In this document: positions 1 through 5,019 of the stretch, piece after piece
Position numbering within the stretch: the stretch's first letter is position 1
Layout of the letters: the number at the start of each line of letters is the position of its first letter
Source of the DNA: an uncultured Lachnospiraceae bacterium
GTDB lineage: Bacteria; Bacillota; Clostridia; Lachnospirales; Lachnospiraceae
Direction of reading: 5' to 3'
Assembly: GCA_902782655.1 (NCBI GenBank)
Contig: CACZNY010000260.1
Location: 1 to 5,019, forward strand
DNA length: 5,019 nucleotides
Position numbers and translations under genes: made by a program
The notes under the pieces: generated by a model
The model's database searches: none
What the model was told of the DNA's origin: nothing
Seen by the model: the letters and a program-made list of their open reading frames with translations, nothing else

Positions 1-413
1 CCCCCGAACTCGTCCACAAGTCCCGTCTTCTCATTATATGCCATGGCGTTTATGGTAAAATCCCTGCGCCTTAAGTCTTCCCTGATATCCTCTGTAAAGG
101 TAACCTCCTTTGGATGTCTGGAATCTTCATATTCCCCGTCTATCCTGTAGGTAGTTACCTCATACCCTTTATATGTACGGTTTTCATCATTCATCATGAC
201 CGTTACCGTGCCGTGCTTTATCCCTGTATCTATGGTCCTCCTGAAAAGCTTTTTTACCTGCTCAGGCCTTGCATTTGTTGTCACATCCCAGTCCGCAGGT
301 TTTCTGCCCAGCATTACATCGCGAACGCAGCCTCCGACTGCATATGCGTCAAAGCCTGCGTTCTGCAAGGTTCTTATTATCTTTTTTACATTTACCGGAA
401 GGTCAAACGTCAT
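1..413 (-). CDS. cca: CCA-adding tRNA nucleotidyltransferase, N-terminal part (cut by window edge)
   Basis: The enzyme adds or repairs the 3'-terminal CCA of tRNAs in the cytoplasm, using CTP and ATP without a nucleic acid template. About 137 N-terminal residues are visible, read by hand; the rest (the family is usually 400-460 residues) lies beyond base 1. The class II nucleotidyltransferase head is clear: GGCVRD at residues 27-32, the metal-binding pair DWD at 41-43 followed by VTT, EVTTYR at 85-90, and the basic motif RRRDFTINAMAYN at 115-127. The ATG at 413..411 is the most upstream possible start, because the proS stop codon lies in the same frame just two codons earlier. No good Shine-Dalgarno precedes it (the region reads GCATATTAAAGC), so translation probably depends on ribosomes finishing proS. 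The family assignment is secure. Whether it adds full CCA or only part of it cannot be told from the head domain alone. Confidence 0.95.
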   Translation of the reverse strand, partial: MTFDLPVNVKKIIRTLQNAGFDAYAVGGCVRDVMLGRKPADWDVTTNARPEQVKKLFRRTIDTGIKHGTVTVMMNDENRTYKGYEVTTYRIDGEYEDSRHPKEVTFTEDIREDLRRRDFTINAMAYNEKTGLVDEFG

Positions 414-416
414 GCT

Positions 417-1853
417 TTAATATGCTTTGCCCCATATCACAAGATGCTTTGCCGGCTTGCCGCAGCATATGCATTTGTCAGTGATGGGATCATTATTTTC
501 AAAGGGCATACATCTTGAAGTAGCAGTGGTATCAGCCTTGATCTGATCCTCGCACTCCTGCTCTCCGCACCACATCGCACGCACGAAGCCGGGCTTTTCG
601 TCTATAAGCTTTTTAAACTCCGCATATTCTTTTGCATCATATATGGAGCTCTCCAGATGCTTCAGCGCCCGCTCATACATATCCTTTTGTATGCTGTCTA
701 AAAGCTTCGGCACGTAGTCTGCAAGCTCATCCAGCCTGACTGTAGTTTTTTCATGATCATCACGGCGGACTACCACACACTCTCCGTTTGCGATATCCCT
801 GGGGCCTATCTCTATCCTGACAGGGAAGCCTCTCATTTCCTGCTCCGCAAATTTGAATCCCGGCGACCTTTCGGTATCATCCACTTTTACCCTGAATCCC
901 GACAGAGCCTCATCTGCCACCTTGCGGCAGGTGTCAAGCACGCCGTCTTTTTGCTGCTGTATCGGTACGATGACCACCTGTGTAGGCGCAATACGCGGAG
1001 GAAGCACAAGACCCCTGTCGTCTCCGTGAACCATGATAAGCGCCCCGATAAGTCTTGTCGACAGTCCCCAGGAGGTCTGGAAAGGATTATGGAGCTTATT
1101 GTCCCTTCCTGTATACTCTATCTCATAAGCCTTTGCAAAACCGTCGCCGAAATTATGGGAAGTGCCGCTCTGAAGGGCTTTGCCGTCATGCATCATTGCT
1201 TCTATGGTATAAGTAGCCGTGGCTCCGGCAAATTTCTCCTTATCAGTCTTACGTCCCTTTATCGTCGGTATGGCAAGGTCTTCCTTCAGGAAGTCCGCAT
1301 AGACATTCAGCATCTGAACGGTCCTCTCCTCTGCCTCCTCCATCGTTTCATGCATGGTATGTCCCTCCTGCCAGAGGAACTCTCTGGATCTTAAGAAGGG
1401 TCTTGTGGTCTTTTCCCAGCGGACGACCGAGCACCACTGATTAAATATCTTCGGCAGATCCCTGTAGGAATGTATGATATTTTTATACAGGTCGCAGAAT
1501 AAAGTCTCTGAGGTCGGTCTGACGCACATGCGCTCCTCCAGCTTTTCTCCGCCGCCTTCCGTAACCCATGCTACTTCGGGAGCGAAGCCCTCCACGTGAT
1601 CCTTCTCTTTCTGCAGCAGGCTCTCCGGTATGAAAAGAGGCATATACACATTTTCTACTCCGGTTGCCTTGAACCTTTTATCCAGCCTTCCCTGTATGTT
1701 TTCCCACAGGGCATATCCCGCGGGAAGGAATATCATGCATCCTTTCACGCTGGAATAATCCATAAGCTCTGCTTTTTTTACTACATCTGTGTACCACTGT
1801 GCAAAATCCTCATCCATCGAAGTGATGGATTCTACCATCTTCTTATCACTCAT
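417..1853 (-). CDS. proS: Prolyl-tRNA synthetase, archaeal/eukaryote-type (ProS3)
   Basis: This class II aminoacyl-tRNA synthetase charges tRNA-Pro with proline in the cytoplasm. The 478 residues match the short form of the family. The catalytic core shows RPTSE at 112-116, a motif 2 region around [15 protein letters not shown] (145-159) followed by WQEGHT (161-166), and motif 3 near [11 protein letters not shown] (276-286). A HGTP-type anticodon-binding domain follows from about 290 to 400. The C-terminal module has Cys429, Cys434, Cys461 and Cys464, placed as the zinc ligands seen in this subclass, and the chain ends in Tyr478, the terminal tyrosine typical of archaeal-type ProRS. The bacterial INS/YbaK editing insertion between motifs 2 and 3 is absent, so proofreading of Ala-tRNA-Pro, if present, must be done in trans (inference). 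The start at 1853 follows AAGGGG 11 bases upstream, a slightly long spacing. No T-box leader was found in the 136-base upstream region. The gene is followed after 3 bases by cca. Confidence 0.98.
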   Translation of the reverse strand: MSDKKMVESITSMDEDFAQWYTDVVKKAELMDYSSVKGCMIFLPAGYALWENIQGRLDKRFKATGVENVYMPLFIPESLLQKEKDHVEGFAPEVAWVTEGGGEKLEERMCVRPTSETLFCDLYKNIIHSYRDLPKIFNQWCSVVRWEKTTRPFLRSREFLWQEGHTMHETMEEAEERTVQMLNVYADFLKEDLAIPTIKGRKTDKEKFAGATATYTIEAMMHDGKALQSGTSHNFGDGFAKAYEIEYTGRDNKLHNPFQTSWGLSTRLIGALIMVHGDDRGLVLPPRIAPTQVVIVPIQQQKDGVLDTCRKVADEALSGFRVKVDDTERSPGFKFAEQEMRGFPVRIEIGPRDIANGECVVVRRDDHEKTTVRLDELADYVPKLLDSIQKDMYERALKHLESSIYDAKEYAEFKKLIDEKPGFVRAMWCGEQECEDQIKADTTATSRCMPFENNDPITDKCICCGKPAKHLVIWGKAY

Positions 1854-1864
1854 TTATCCTGTTT

Positions 1865-1870
1865 CCCCTT
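1865..1870 (-). promoter_or_regulatory. Probable ribosome binding site of proS
   Basis: AAGGGG on the minus strand lies 11 bases before the proS ATG. A second purine run, AGGA (1857..1860), is only 3 bases before the ATG, too close to be ideal. No alternative in-frame start gives a better site, so the ATG at 1853 is kept. Confidence 0.5.
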
Positions 1871-1900
1871 TATTTTGATAAAACTCATTCCCTGTTTACT

Positions 1901-1939
1901 ATGAAATCTTAGCGAGGTCCTTTCGAGCTTAGATTTCAT
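1901..1939. repeat. Intergenic hairpin repeat, copy 1 (proS-proximal)
   Basis: This is a 39-base imperfect palindrome. The outer 9 bases ATGAAATCT (1901-1909) pair perfectly with AGATTTCAT (1931-1939). A T:T mismatch follows (1910/1930), then AGC/GCT (1911-1913 with 1927-1929), leaving a 13-base loop. The core from 1908 to 1932 reads CTTAGCGAGGT, then CCTTT, then CGAGCTTAG, and is shared with the second copy except for the five middle bases. No T-run follows on either strand, so it does not look like a standard intrinsic terminator. It lies 47 bases upstream of the proS start codon, within any transcript that enters proS from the upstream genes. Its function is unknown. Confidence 0.85.
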
Positions 1940-1948
1940 GCATACGAG

Positions 1949-1983
1949 GTACACTTAGCGAGGTTTTCACGAGCTTAGTGTAC
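1949..1983. repeat. Intergenic hairpin repeat, copy 2 (proximal to the membrane protein gene)
   Basis: This is a 35-base imperfect palindrome built like copy 1. GTACACT (1949-1955) pairs with AGTGTAC (1977-1983), followed by a T:T mismatch (1956/1976), AGC/GCT (1957-1959 with 1973-1975) and a 13-base loop. The core at 1954-1978 is CTTAGCGAGGT, TTTCA, CGAGCTTAG. The outer arms (GTACA/TGTAC) differ from those of copy 1 (ATGAAAT/ATTTCAT), yet both are fully self-complementary. It begins 6 bases after the stop codon of the membrane protein gene in the direction of transcription. That is a position suited to 3'-end protection, partial termination or RNA processing, which is inference only. Confidence 0.85.
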
Positions 1984-1989
1984 TGCCGT

Positions 1990-2469
1990 TTATTTCCTGG
2001 GTGTTGCTCCCGCCTTTTCCTGAAGGGTTTCCTTGAACTTCTGGAACCGGCTCTTCTTTACGGGCTCTGCACCCTTATTCATGGAGCCTCTCACTCCTCT
2101 TACCTTTGAGATATAGATCCCGCTTACAGTAGCCTTTACTTCCCTTTTCACGGGAATCTCATCAAAAACGGCCGCATCCGCTATAAAGCTCATCACCTGA
2201 GGTCCTACCTTTGCCTTTACCACCGGCACCTTTGTCCTCCTCATAAGCTTCGGCGCCTGCTGTACTACCGCATCGGGAAGCCCTGCCTCATTAAGCCTCA
2301 TCTTCTTTTTGTCTATTACAAGCATCTGCACCACCTGTGCCGAGGCCTCTATCTGCGCCTGCTGCTCGGCTTGTTTTTTCTGCGCCCTTTTTCCGAAAAA
2401 GTAAAGTGCAACAGCTGCTGCGATCAGGATCACCAGCAGTATGATAGTCACTATCCATCCTGTACTCAT
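1990..2469 (-). CDS. Small single-pass membrane protein of unknown function
   Basis: I do not recognise a named family. The 159 residues begin with one strongly hydrophobic helix (about residues 5-25, ending in ALYFFG) followed at once by KRAQKK. By the positive-inside rule the N-terminus should be outside and the remaining ~130 residues cytoplasmic. Residues 30-45 are rich in Gln, Glu and Ala and could form a short coiled coil. A basic domain with alternating hydrophobic residues follows (about 46-130, containing DKKKMRLNEAGLPDAVV and FDEIPVKREVKATVSGIYIS), then a Lys/Arg-rich tail ending in TPRK. There is no signal peptidase or lipoprotein motif and no cysteine. The layout of one helix, a KRAQKKQ-type basic linker and a small cytoplasmic domain recalls YajC, but I see no convincing homology. 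A good Shine-Dalgarno supports the start. It lies 38 bases after galU, so an envelope role is possible but unproven. Confidence 0.85.
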   Translation of the reverse strand: MSTGWIVTIILLVILIAAAVALYFFGKRAQKKQAEQQAQIEASAQVVQMLVIDKKKMRLNEAGLPDAVVQQAPKLMRRTKVPVVKAKVGPQVMSFIADAAVFDEIPVKREVKATVSGIYISKVRGVRGSMNKGAEPVKKSRFQKFKETLQEKAGATPRK

Positions 2470-2477
2470 TTATATTG

Positions 2478-2485
2478 CCTCTCCT
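2478..2485 (-). promoter_or_regulatory. Ribosome binding site of the membrane protein gene
   Basis: AGGAGAGG on the minus strand lies 8 bases before the ATG at 2469, ideal strength and spacing. It fixes the start so that the hydrophobic segment begins close to the N-terminus. Confidence 0.75.
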
Positions 2486-2507
2486 CTCTGCTCCAGTGTC
2501 GGGATAT

Positions 2508-3398
2508 TTAATTATAATCTATGGCCTTCTCTATGTCCTCTGCCAGCTGCTTTATGTATTTTTCAAGATCCTTTCTCAGATCAGGCCTTCTAAGACCGAA
2601 TTCGATATTGGCCTGTAAAAAACCGATCTTTGATCCGCAGTCATATCTGTGGCCCTTGAAATCATAAGCGTAGACCGCCTCATCCTTTGCCATTCTTTTC
2701 AGGGCATCGGTAAGCTGGATCTCTCCTCCCGCGCCGCGCTCCTGATTTTCAAGATAGTGGAAAACATTGGGAGTAAGTATATACCTTCCGAGGATCGCCA
2801 CATCTGATGGCGCCTCTTCCACTGCAGGTTTTTCGACCAGATCCTTTACCTTATATACCCTTTCATCTACCGCTTTTCCGTTTACTATGCCGTATTGGTA
2901 TGTCACCTCATGAGCCACTGTCTGTACACCGATGACACTGTTATTGTATTCGCTGAATACGTCCATCATCTGCTTAAGAGCCGGGATCTTCGAAACCACG
3001 ACATCATCACCCAAAAGCACTGCAAACGGCTCATCCCCTATGAAATGCTGAGCTGAAAGCACTGCATGACCCAGACCCAGCGGCTCCTTTTGCCTGATAA
3101 AATAGACATTTGCCATTTCCGAGATGGATTTGACCATCAGGAGCTCTTCTTCTTTTTCCTTTCTCTTAAGCTCCATCTCCAGCTCTACGGCTCTGTCAAA
3201 ATGATCTTCTATCGAGCCCTTATTCCTGCCGTTTACTATGATGATATCCTCTATCCCGCTTGCCACGGCTTCCTCAATGATATACTGGATTGTAGGCTTG
3301 TCCACTATAGGAAGCATTTCCTTAGGCTGAGCCTTTGTCGCAGGAAGGAATCTGGTTCCGAGACCTGCAGCCGGAATGATCGCTTTTCTTATCTTCAT
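2508..3398 (-). CDS. galU: UTP-glucose-1-phosphate uridylyltransferase
   Basis: The cytoplasmic enzyme joins UTP and glucose-1-phosphate to give UDP-glucose and pyrophosphate, supplying glucosyl groups for surface polysaccharides, glycolipids, teichoic acid decoration and the Leloir pathway. The 296 residues are the normal family length. The nucleotidyltransferase signature [19 protein letters not shown] is at residues 12-30. Other family motifs are GLGHAV (108-113), the metal-site LGDD (129-132), VEKP (188-191), GRYIL (204-208), GGEIQLTD (224-231) and YDCGSKIGF (252-260). No key motif is missing or broken. The start is supported by AAGGAG 5 bases upstream. The gene follows murI after 32 bases without a terminator. 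The Bacillus name for the orthologue is gtaB. A closely related nucleotidylyltransferase with another sugar is possible but less likely given the full GalU motif set. Confidence 0.97.
   Translation of the reverse strand: MKIRKAIIPAAGLGTRFLPATKAQPKEMLPIVDKPTIQYIIEEAVASGIEDIIIVNGRNKGSIEDHFDRAVELEMELKRKEKEEELLMVKSISEMANVYFIRQKEPLGLGHAVLSAQHFIGDEPFAVLLGDDVVVSKIPALKQMMDVFSEYNNSVIGVQTVAHEVTYQYGIVNGKAVDERVYKVKDLVEKPAVEEAPSDVAILGRYILTPNVFHYLENQERGAGGEIQLTDALKRMAKDEAVYAYDFKGHRYDCGSKIGFLQANIEFGLRRPDLRKDLEKYIKQLAEDIEKAIDYN
2511..2539 (-). promoter_or_regulatory. Candidate sigma-A promoter inside the 3' end of galU
   Basis: On the minus strand a perfect TATAAT (2516..2511) is preceded, after exactly 17 bases, by AGGACA (2539..2534), which matches four of six positions of TTGACA. 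The expected start point near base 2504 would leave a leader of about 35 bases containing the strong ribosome binding site of the membrane protein gene. The hexamers overlap the last codons of galU (…Asp-Tyr-Asn-stop), so coding constraint could produce TATAAT by chance. The call rests on pattern only. Confidence 0.35.
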
Positions 3399-3403
3399 AT
3401 CTG

Positions 3404-3409
3404 CTCCTT
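3404..3409 (-). promoter_or_regulatory. Ribosome binding site of galU
   Basis: AAGGAG on the minus strand, 5 bases before the ATG at 3398, fixes the galU start in the 32-base gap after murI. Confidence 0.75.
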
Positions 3410-3430
3410 AAATATATCTTTTATCTGTCC

Positions 3431-4246
3431 TCAGTACTCTTCAATGGAGATCTGCCTTGCCCCCGCTATGCTTAAGGGAAGGAATAGATTCGCTATCCGC
3501 CTGAACCTTTCCGGGGAATCGGAAACGTAAAATCTGTATGCCTCCTCATCCACCGGGATCTCATTATCGTTTTTCATATCCCGTTCTTCCAGCATCTGCT
3601 GGGTGGATTTAGCCGTTTCAAAGGCAGGATTAACCAGACGTACATGATCTCCGGCTACTCTTTGTATGGTGTCCTCTATCATGGGAAAATGAGTACATCC
3701 CATGATAAGAGTATCTATATCCGTACCCTTAAAGGCAGACAGATAGCGCCTTGCTATCTCCGTGGTGACGGGATCTTCTATACAGCCTTCCTCCACAAGG
3801 GATACAAATAACGGGCATGCCTTGCCGATGAGCTTGATATCCGGGTTGTATTTATTCAGATATTCCTCATATATACCTGAGCTTATAGATGCCTCTGTCG
3901 CGATAAGGCCTATACGGCCGGTCTTCGTGGCATCCGCGGCTGCTTTGGCCCCGGGCTTCACGACTCCTATCACGGGAAGGTCGAACCCATCCTCTATAGC
4001 CTTAAGTGCCACCGCAGAAGCTGTATTACAGGCGACTACTATGGCTTTTACATCGAGAGTCTGCAGAAAACGCACTATCTGTTTTGAAAACCGGGTAACT
4101 GTTTCTTTGGACTTGGTGCCATATGGCGCCCTCGCCATATCGCCAAAATAAACATATCTTTCATTCGGAAGCCTGCGGATGAGTTCCTTAAGGACAGTAA
4201 GCCCCCCGACTCCCGAATCAAACACACCTATAGGTCTTCTGCTCAT
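3431..4246 (-). CDS. murI: Glutamate racemase
   Basis: This cofactor-independent cytoplasmic enzyme interconverts L- and D-glutamate, supplying D-glutamate for MurD in peptidoglycan precursor synthesis. The 271 residues match the family. The N-terminus carries GVFDSGVGG (7-15) with the catalytic-site Asp10-Ser11, followed by APYG (40-43). The two catalytic cysteines are Cys73 in VACNTAS and Cys184 in GCTHFP; GVVKPG (94-99) and CPLFVSLVEEG (144-154) are further family motifs. The position usually written ...G-V-x-P-G carries Lys97, an ordinary variant. The ATG overlaps the stop of the upstream regulator gene as ATGA, and AGGAAG lies 5 bases before the ATG inside that gene, so translation is probably coupled. 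No truncation is seen. Aspartate racemase is a relative, but the motif set fits MurI better. Confidence 0.97.
   Translation of the reverse strand: MSRRPIGVFDSGVGGLTVLKELIRRLPNERYVYFGDMARAPYGTKSKETVTRFSKQIVRFLQTLDVKAIVVACNTASAVALKAIEDGFDLPVIGVVKPGAKAAADATKTGRIGLIATEASISSGIYEEYLNKYNPDIKLIGKACPLFVSLVEEGCIEDPVTTEIARRYLSAFKGTDIDTLIMGCTHFPMIEDTIQRVAGDHVRLVNPAFETAKSTQQMLEERDMKNDNEIPVDEEAYRFYVSDSPERFRRIANLFLPLSIAGARQISIEEY
3677..3707. repeat. Perfect 10-bp inverted repeat inside murI
   Basis: TATCATGGGA (3677-3686) is the exact reverse complement of TCCCATGATA (3698-3707), with an 11-base loop. It covers the codons around the second catalytic cysteine (IMGCTHFPMI). Coding constraint (Met-Gly before, Pro-Met after the cysteine) explains part of the symmetry. 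Whether it acts as a structure is unknown. Confidence 0.6.
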
Positions 4247-4905
4247 TTCAGCTTCCTGTAAATTGCTATTGCCTGCGAATCAATATGCATCCTTATAAGC
4301 TCCACGGCCTTATCAGTCCTGCACTCTCCGATCGCCTTCACTATTTCATTATGCTCCCTTACAAGCCTTGTAGGATCATCCATTTCCTTCATAAATTCAT
4401 ATTTATACCTGAATATCTGCTCCTTAAGGCTTATCAGAAGCTCTTTGACCTTCTCGTTCCCGGCCGTATCGATTATTATATTATGAAACTCTGTATCGGA
4501 GTCGGCCATTGCCCGAAGATCCCTGGTATTCACTTTCTCAGCGAATATCCGGTTTGCTTCTTTAAGCTCCTCAAAGCGCTTTTTTGTGATCTTCGCACAG
4601 CATGCATTTACAGCGAAGGTTTCCAGAGTACGTCTTGCTTCCAGTACGTCCTCAAGCTGCTTTGCAGTAATGCTCGCGACATGGGCGCCTCTTCTGGGAA
4701 GCATGACGACAAGCCCTTCCTTTTCAAGAAGCCTTATCCCCTCCCTTACCGGTGTCCTGCTTACACCAAGTCTTTCGGAAAGCGCGATCTCCATAAGCCT
4801 CTCTCCGGGCTTCAGTTTTCCATAGAGGATCTCCTCGCGAAGCTGCTTAAATACTACATCCCTAAGCGGTAAAAAAGCATCCTCTTCATTCTCATAAAAA
4901 CCCAT
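4243..4905 (-). CDS. GntR-family transcriptional regulator, FadR subfamily with FCD domain
   Basis: This is a cytoplasmic DNA-binding regulator of 220 residues, the normal length for the FadR/FCD group. The winged helix-turn-helix spans about residues 14-79: LREEILYGKLKPGERLME, then the recognition helix region SERLGVSRTPVREGIRLLEKEGL (43-65) and the wing PRRGAHVA (70-77). The all-helical FCD effector domain follows (about 82-210) and retains a likely metal or carboxylate site: Asp137, His141 (DTEFH), His185 (REH) and His207 (MHI). Such proteins usually bind a small organic acid or sugar acid as dimers; the effector here cannot be read from the sequence. The start is supported by AGGTGAGG 7 bases upstream. 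The stop overlaps the murI start by four bases (ATGA), so the two are co-translated. I saw no clear FadR-type operator palindrome in the visible upstream 114 bases, which are themselves coding. Confidence 0.95.
   Translation of the reverse strand: MGFYENEEDAFLPLRDVVFKQLREEILYGKLKPGERLMEIALSERLGVSRTPVREGIRLLEKEGLVVMLPRRGAHVASITAKQLEDVLEARRTLETFAVNACCAKITKKRFEELKEANRIFAEKVNTRDLRAMADSDTEFHNIIIDTAGNEKVKELLISLKEQIFRYKYEFMKEMDDPTRLVREHNEIVKAIGECRTDKAVELIRMHIDSQAIAIYRKLK
4252..4257 (-). promoter_or_regulatory. Ribosome binding site of murI, inside the regulator gene
   Basis: AGGAAG on the minus strand is 5 bases before the murI ATG and lies within the last codons of the GntR-family gene. Together with the ATGA stop/start overlap it supports the ATG at 4246 and coupled translation. 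Confidence 0.65.
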
Positions 4906-4912
4906 TTCCGCG

Positions 4913-4920
4913 CCTCACCT
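4913..4920 (-). promoter_or_regulatory. Ribosome binding site of the GntR-family regulator
   Basis: AGGTGAGG on the minus strand lies 7 bases before the ATG at 4905. It contains the TGA stop codon (4917..4915) of the preceding reading frame, so the two genes appear tightly packed. Confidence 0.7.
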
Positions 4921-5019
4921 GCCTTGAAAACCCGTAAGGAACATCCTCTCCTCCGGGACCAGATTAAACATATCCAGCACGTCAAAAGCCCTTGCTGCCT
5001 TCTCCTCGTCCATAAAAAG
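4915..5019 (-). CDS. C-terminal end of an unrecognised gene (cut by window edge)
   Basis: On the minus strand an open frame enters from the window edge and ends with TGA at 4917..4915, 9 bases before the regulator start. The visible residues are LF, then MDEEKAARAFDVLDMF, then NLVPEERMFLTGFQGR. The first part looks like an amphipathic helix rich in Glu, Ala and Arg. Codon use resembles the neighbours (AGG, GAG, GCA), and the regulator's Shine-Dalgarno overlaps the stop, as in an operon. An ATG at 5013..5011 could in principle start a 32-residue peptide, but only six bases are visible before it and the frame stays open there, so the end of a longer protein is more likely. I do not recognise the family. 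Confidence 0.6.
   Translation of the reverse strand, partial: LFMDEEKAARAFDVLDMFNLVPEERMFLTGFQGR

Noticed and set aside
429..504. Selenocysteine or frameshift signal at the cysteine-rich proS C-terminus
   Set aside because: The frame is continuous to a normal TAA, no in-frame TGA is present, and the cysteine pattern is that of the ProS3 zinc module.
753..1394. Long plus-strand open frame (213 codons) antisense to proS
   Set aside because: It lies wholly inside the secure proS gene on the other strand, has no recognisable domain and no convincing ribosome binding site. It is a shadow of proS codon use, as are the other plus-strand frames at 114-518, 3066-3530, 3762-4151 and 4285-4872.
1690..1711. 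CCCTGT / ACAGGG inverted repeat in proS
   Set aside because: Only 6 bp with a 10-base loop inside coding sequence; expected by chance in a window of this size.
1901..1983. Hairpins as intrinsic terminators
   Set aside because: Neither stem is followed by a run of T on either strand and the stems are interrupted by a mismatch and a 13-base loop, so a standard terminator is not supported.
1854..1989. Possible T-box riboswitch upstream of proS
   Set aside because: T-box leaders often precede synthetase genes in Firmicutes, but the spacer is only 136 bases and lacks the conserved T-box core (GGTGGTACCGCG-like) and a terminator with a T-run. A GTACC occurs only by virtue of the hairpin arm.
3399..3430. 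Promoter for galU in the murI-galU gap
   Set aside because: TATATT is present on the minus strand, but it almost touches the galU ribosome binding site and no -35 hexamer lies at 16-18 bases (TTGAAG is 22 bases away).
1..5019. Mobile element, CRISPR array, phage attachment site, tRNA or rRNA
   Set aside because: No transposase, regularly spaced repeat array, integrase or tRNA-like cloverleaf was seen; all but the short gaps is coding on the minus strand with uniform base and codon use.

Overview
The window looks like a chromosomal housekeeping segment from a Firmicute of the class Clostridia, most likely a Lachnospiraceae-type genome. That inference rests on four things: a short archaeal/eukaryote-type prolyl-tRNA synthetase (ProS3 form) with a C-terminal zinc module, strong purine-rich Shine-Dalgarno sites, frequent AGA/AGG and ATA codons with moderate base composition, and a GalU of Firmicute type. 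No mobile element, CRISPR array, rRNA or tRNA gene was found.

Every supported gene lies on the minus strand, so transcription runs from high to low coordinates. In that order the window holds: the C-terminal end of an unrecognised gene (4915..5019, cut by the window edge); a GntR/FCD-family regulator (4243..4905); murI, glutamate racemase (3431..4246), overlapping the regulator by ATGA; galU, UTP-glucose-1-phosphate uridylyltransferase (2508..3398); a small single-pass membrane protein of unknown function (1990..2469); a 136-base spacer with two related hairpins (1901..1939 and 1949..1983); proS (417..1853); and the start of cca, the CCA-adding tRNA nucleotidyltransferase (1..413, cut by the window edge).

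Functionally there are two blocks. The first concerns the envelope: D-glutamate for peptidoglycan (MurI), UDP-glucose for surface polysaccharides or glycolipids (GalU), and an anchored basic protein, headed by a metabolite-responsive type of regulator. The second concerns tRNA: prolyl charging (ProS) and 3'-CCA addition (Cca). Gaps inside the blocks are short (9, -4, 32, 38 and 3 bases) and no classical hairpin-plus-T-run terminator was found, so one long transcript is possible. A candidate internal promoter lies at the 3' end of galU.

The most unusual signal is the pair of hairpins between the membrane protein gene and proS. They share an invariant bipartite core (CTTAGCGAGGT, five variable bases, CGAGCTTAG) but have different outer arms that each remain perfectly self-complementary. 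This looks like a dispersed structured intergenic repeat or small RNA element and is the best candidate for something poorly described. There is no gene-free stretch longer than 300 bases.
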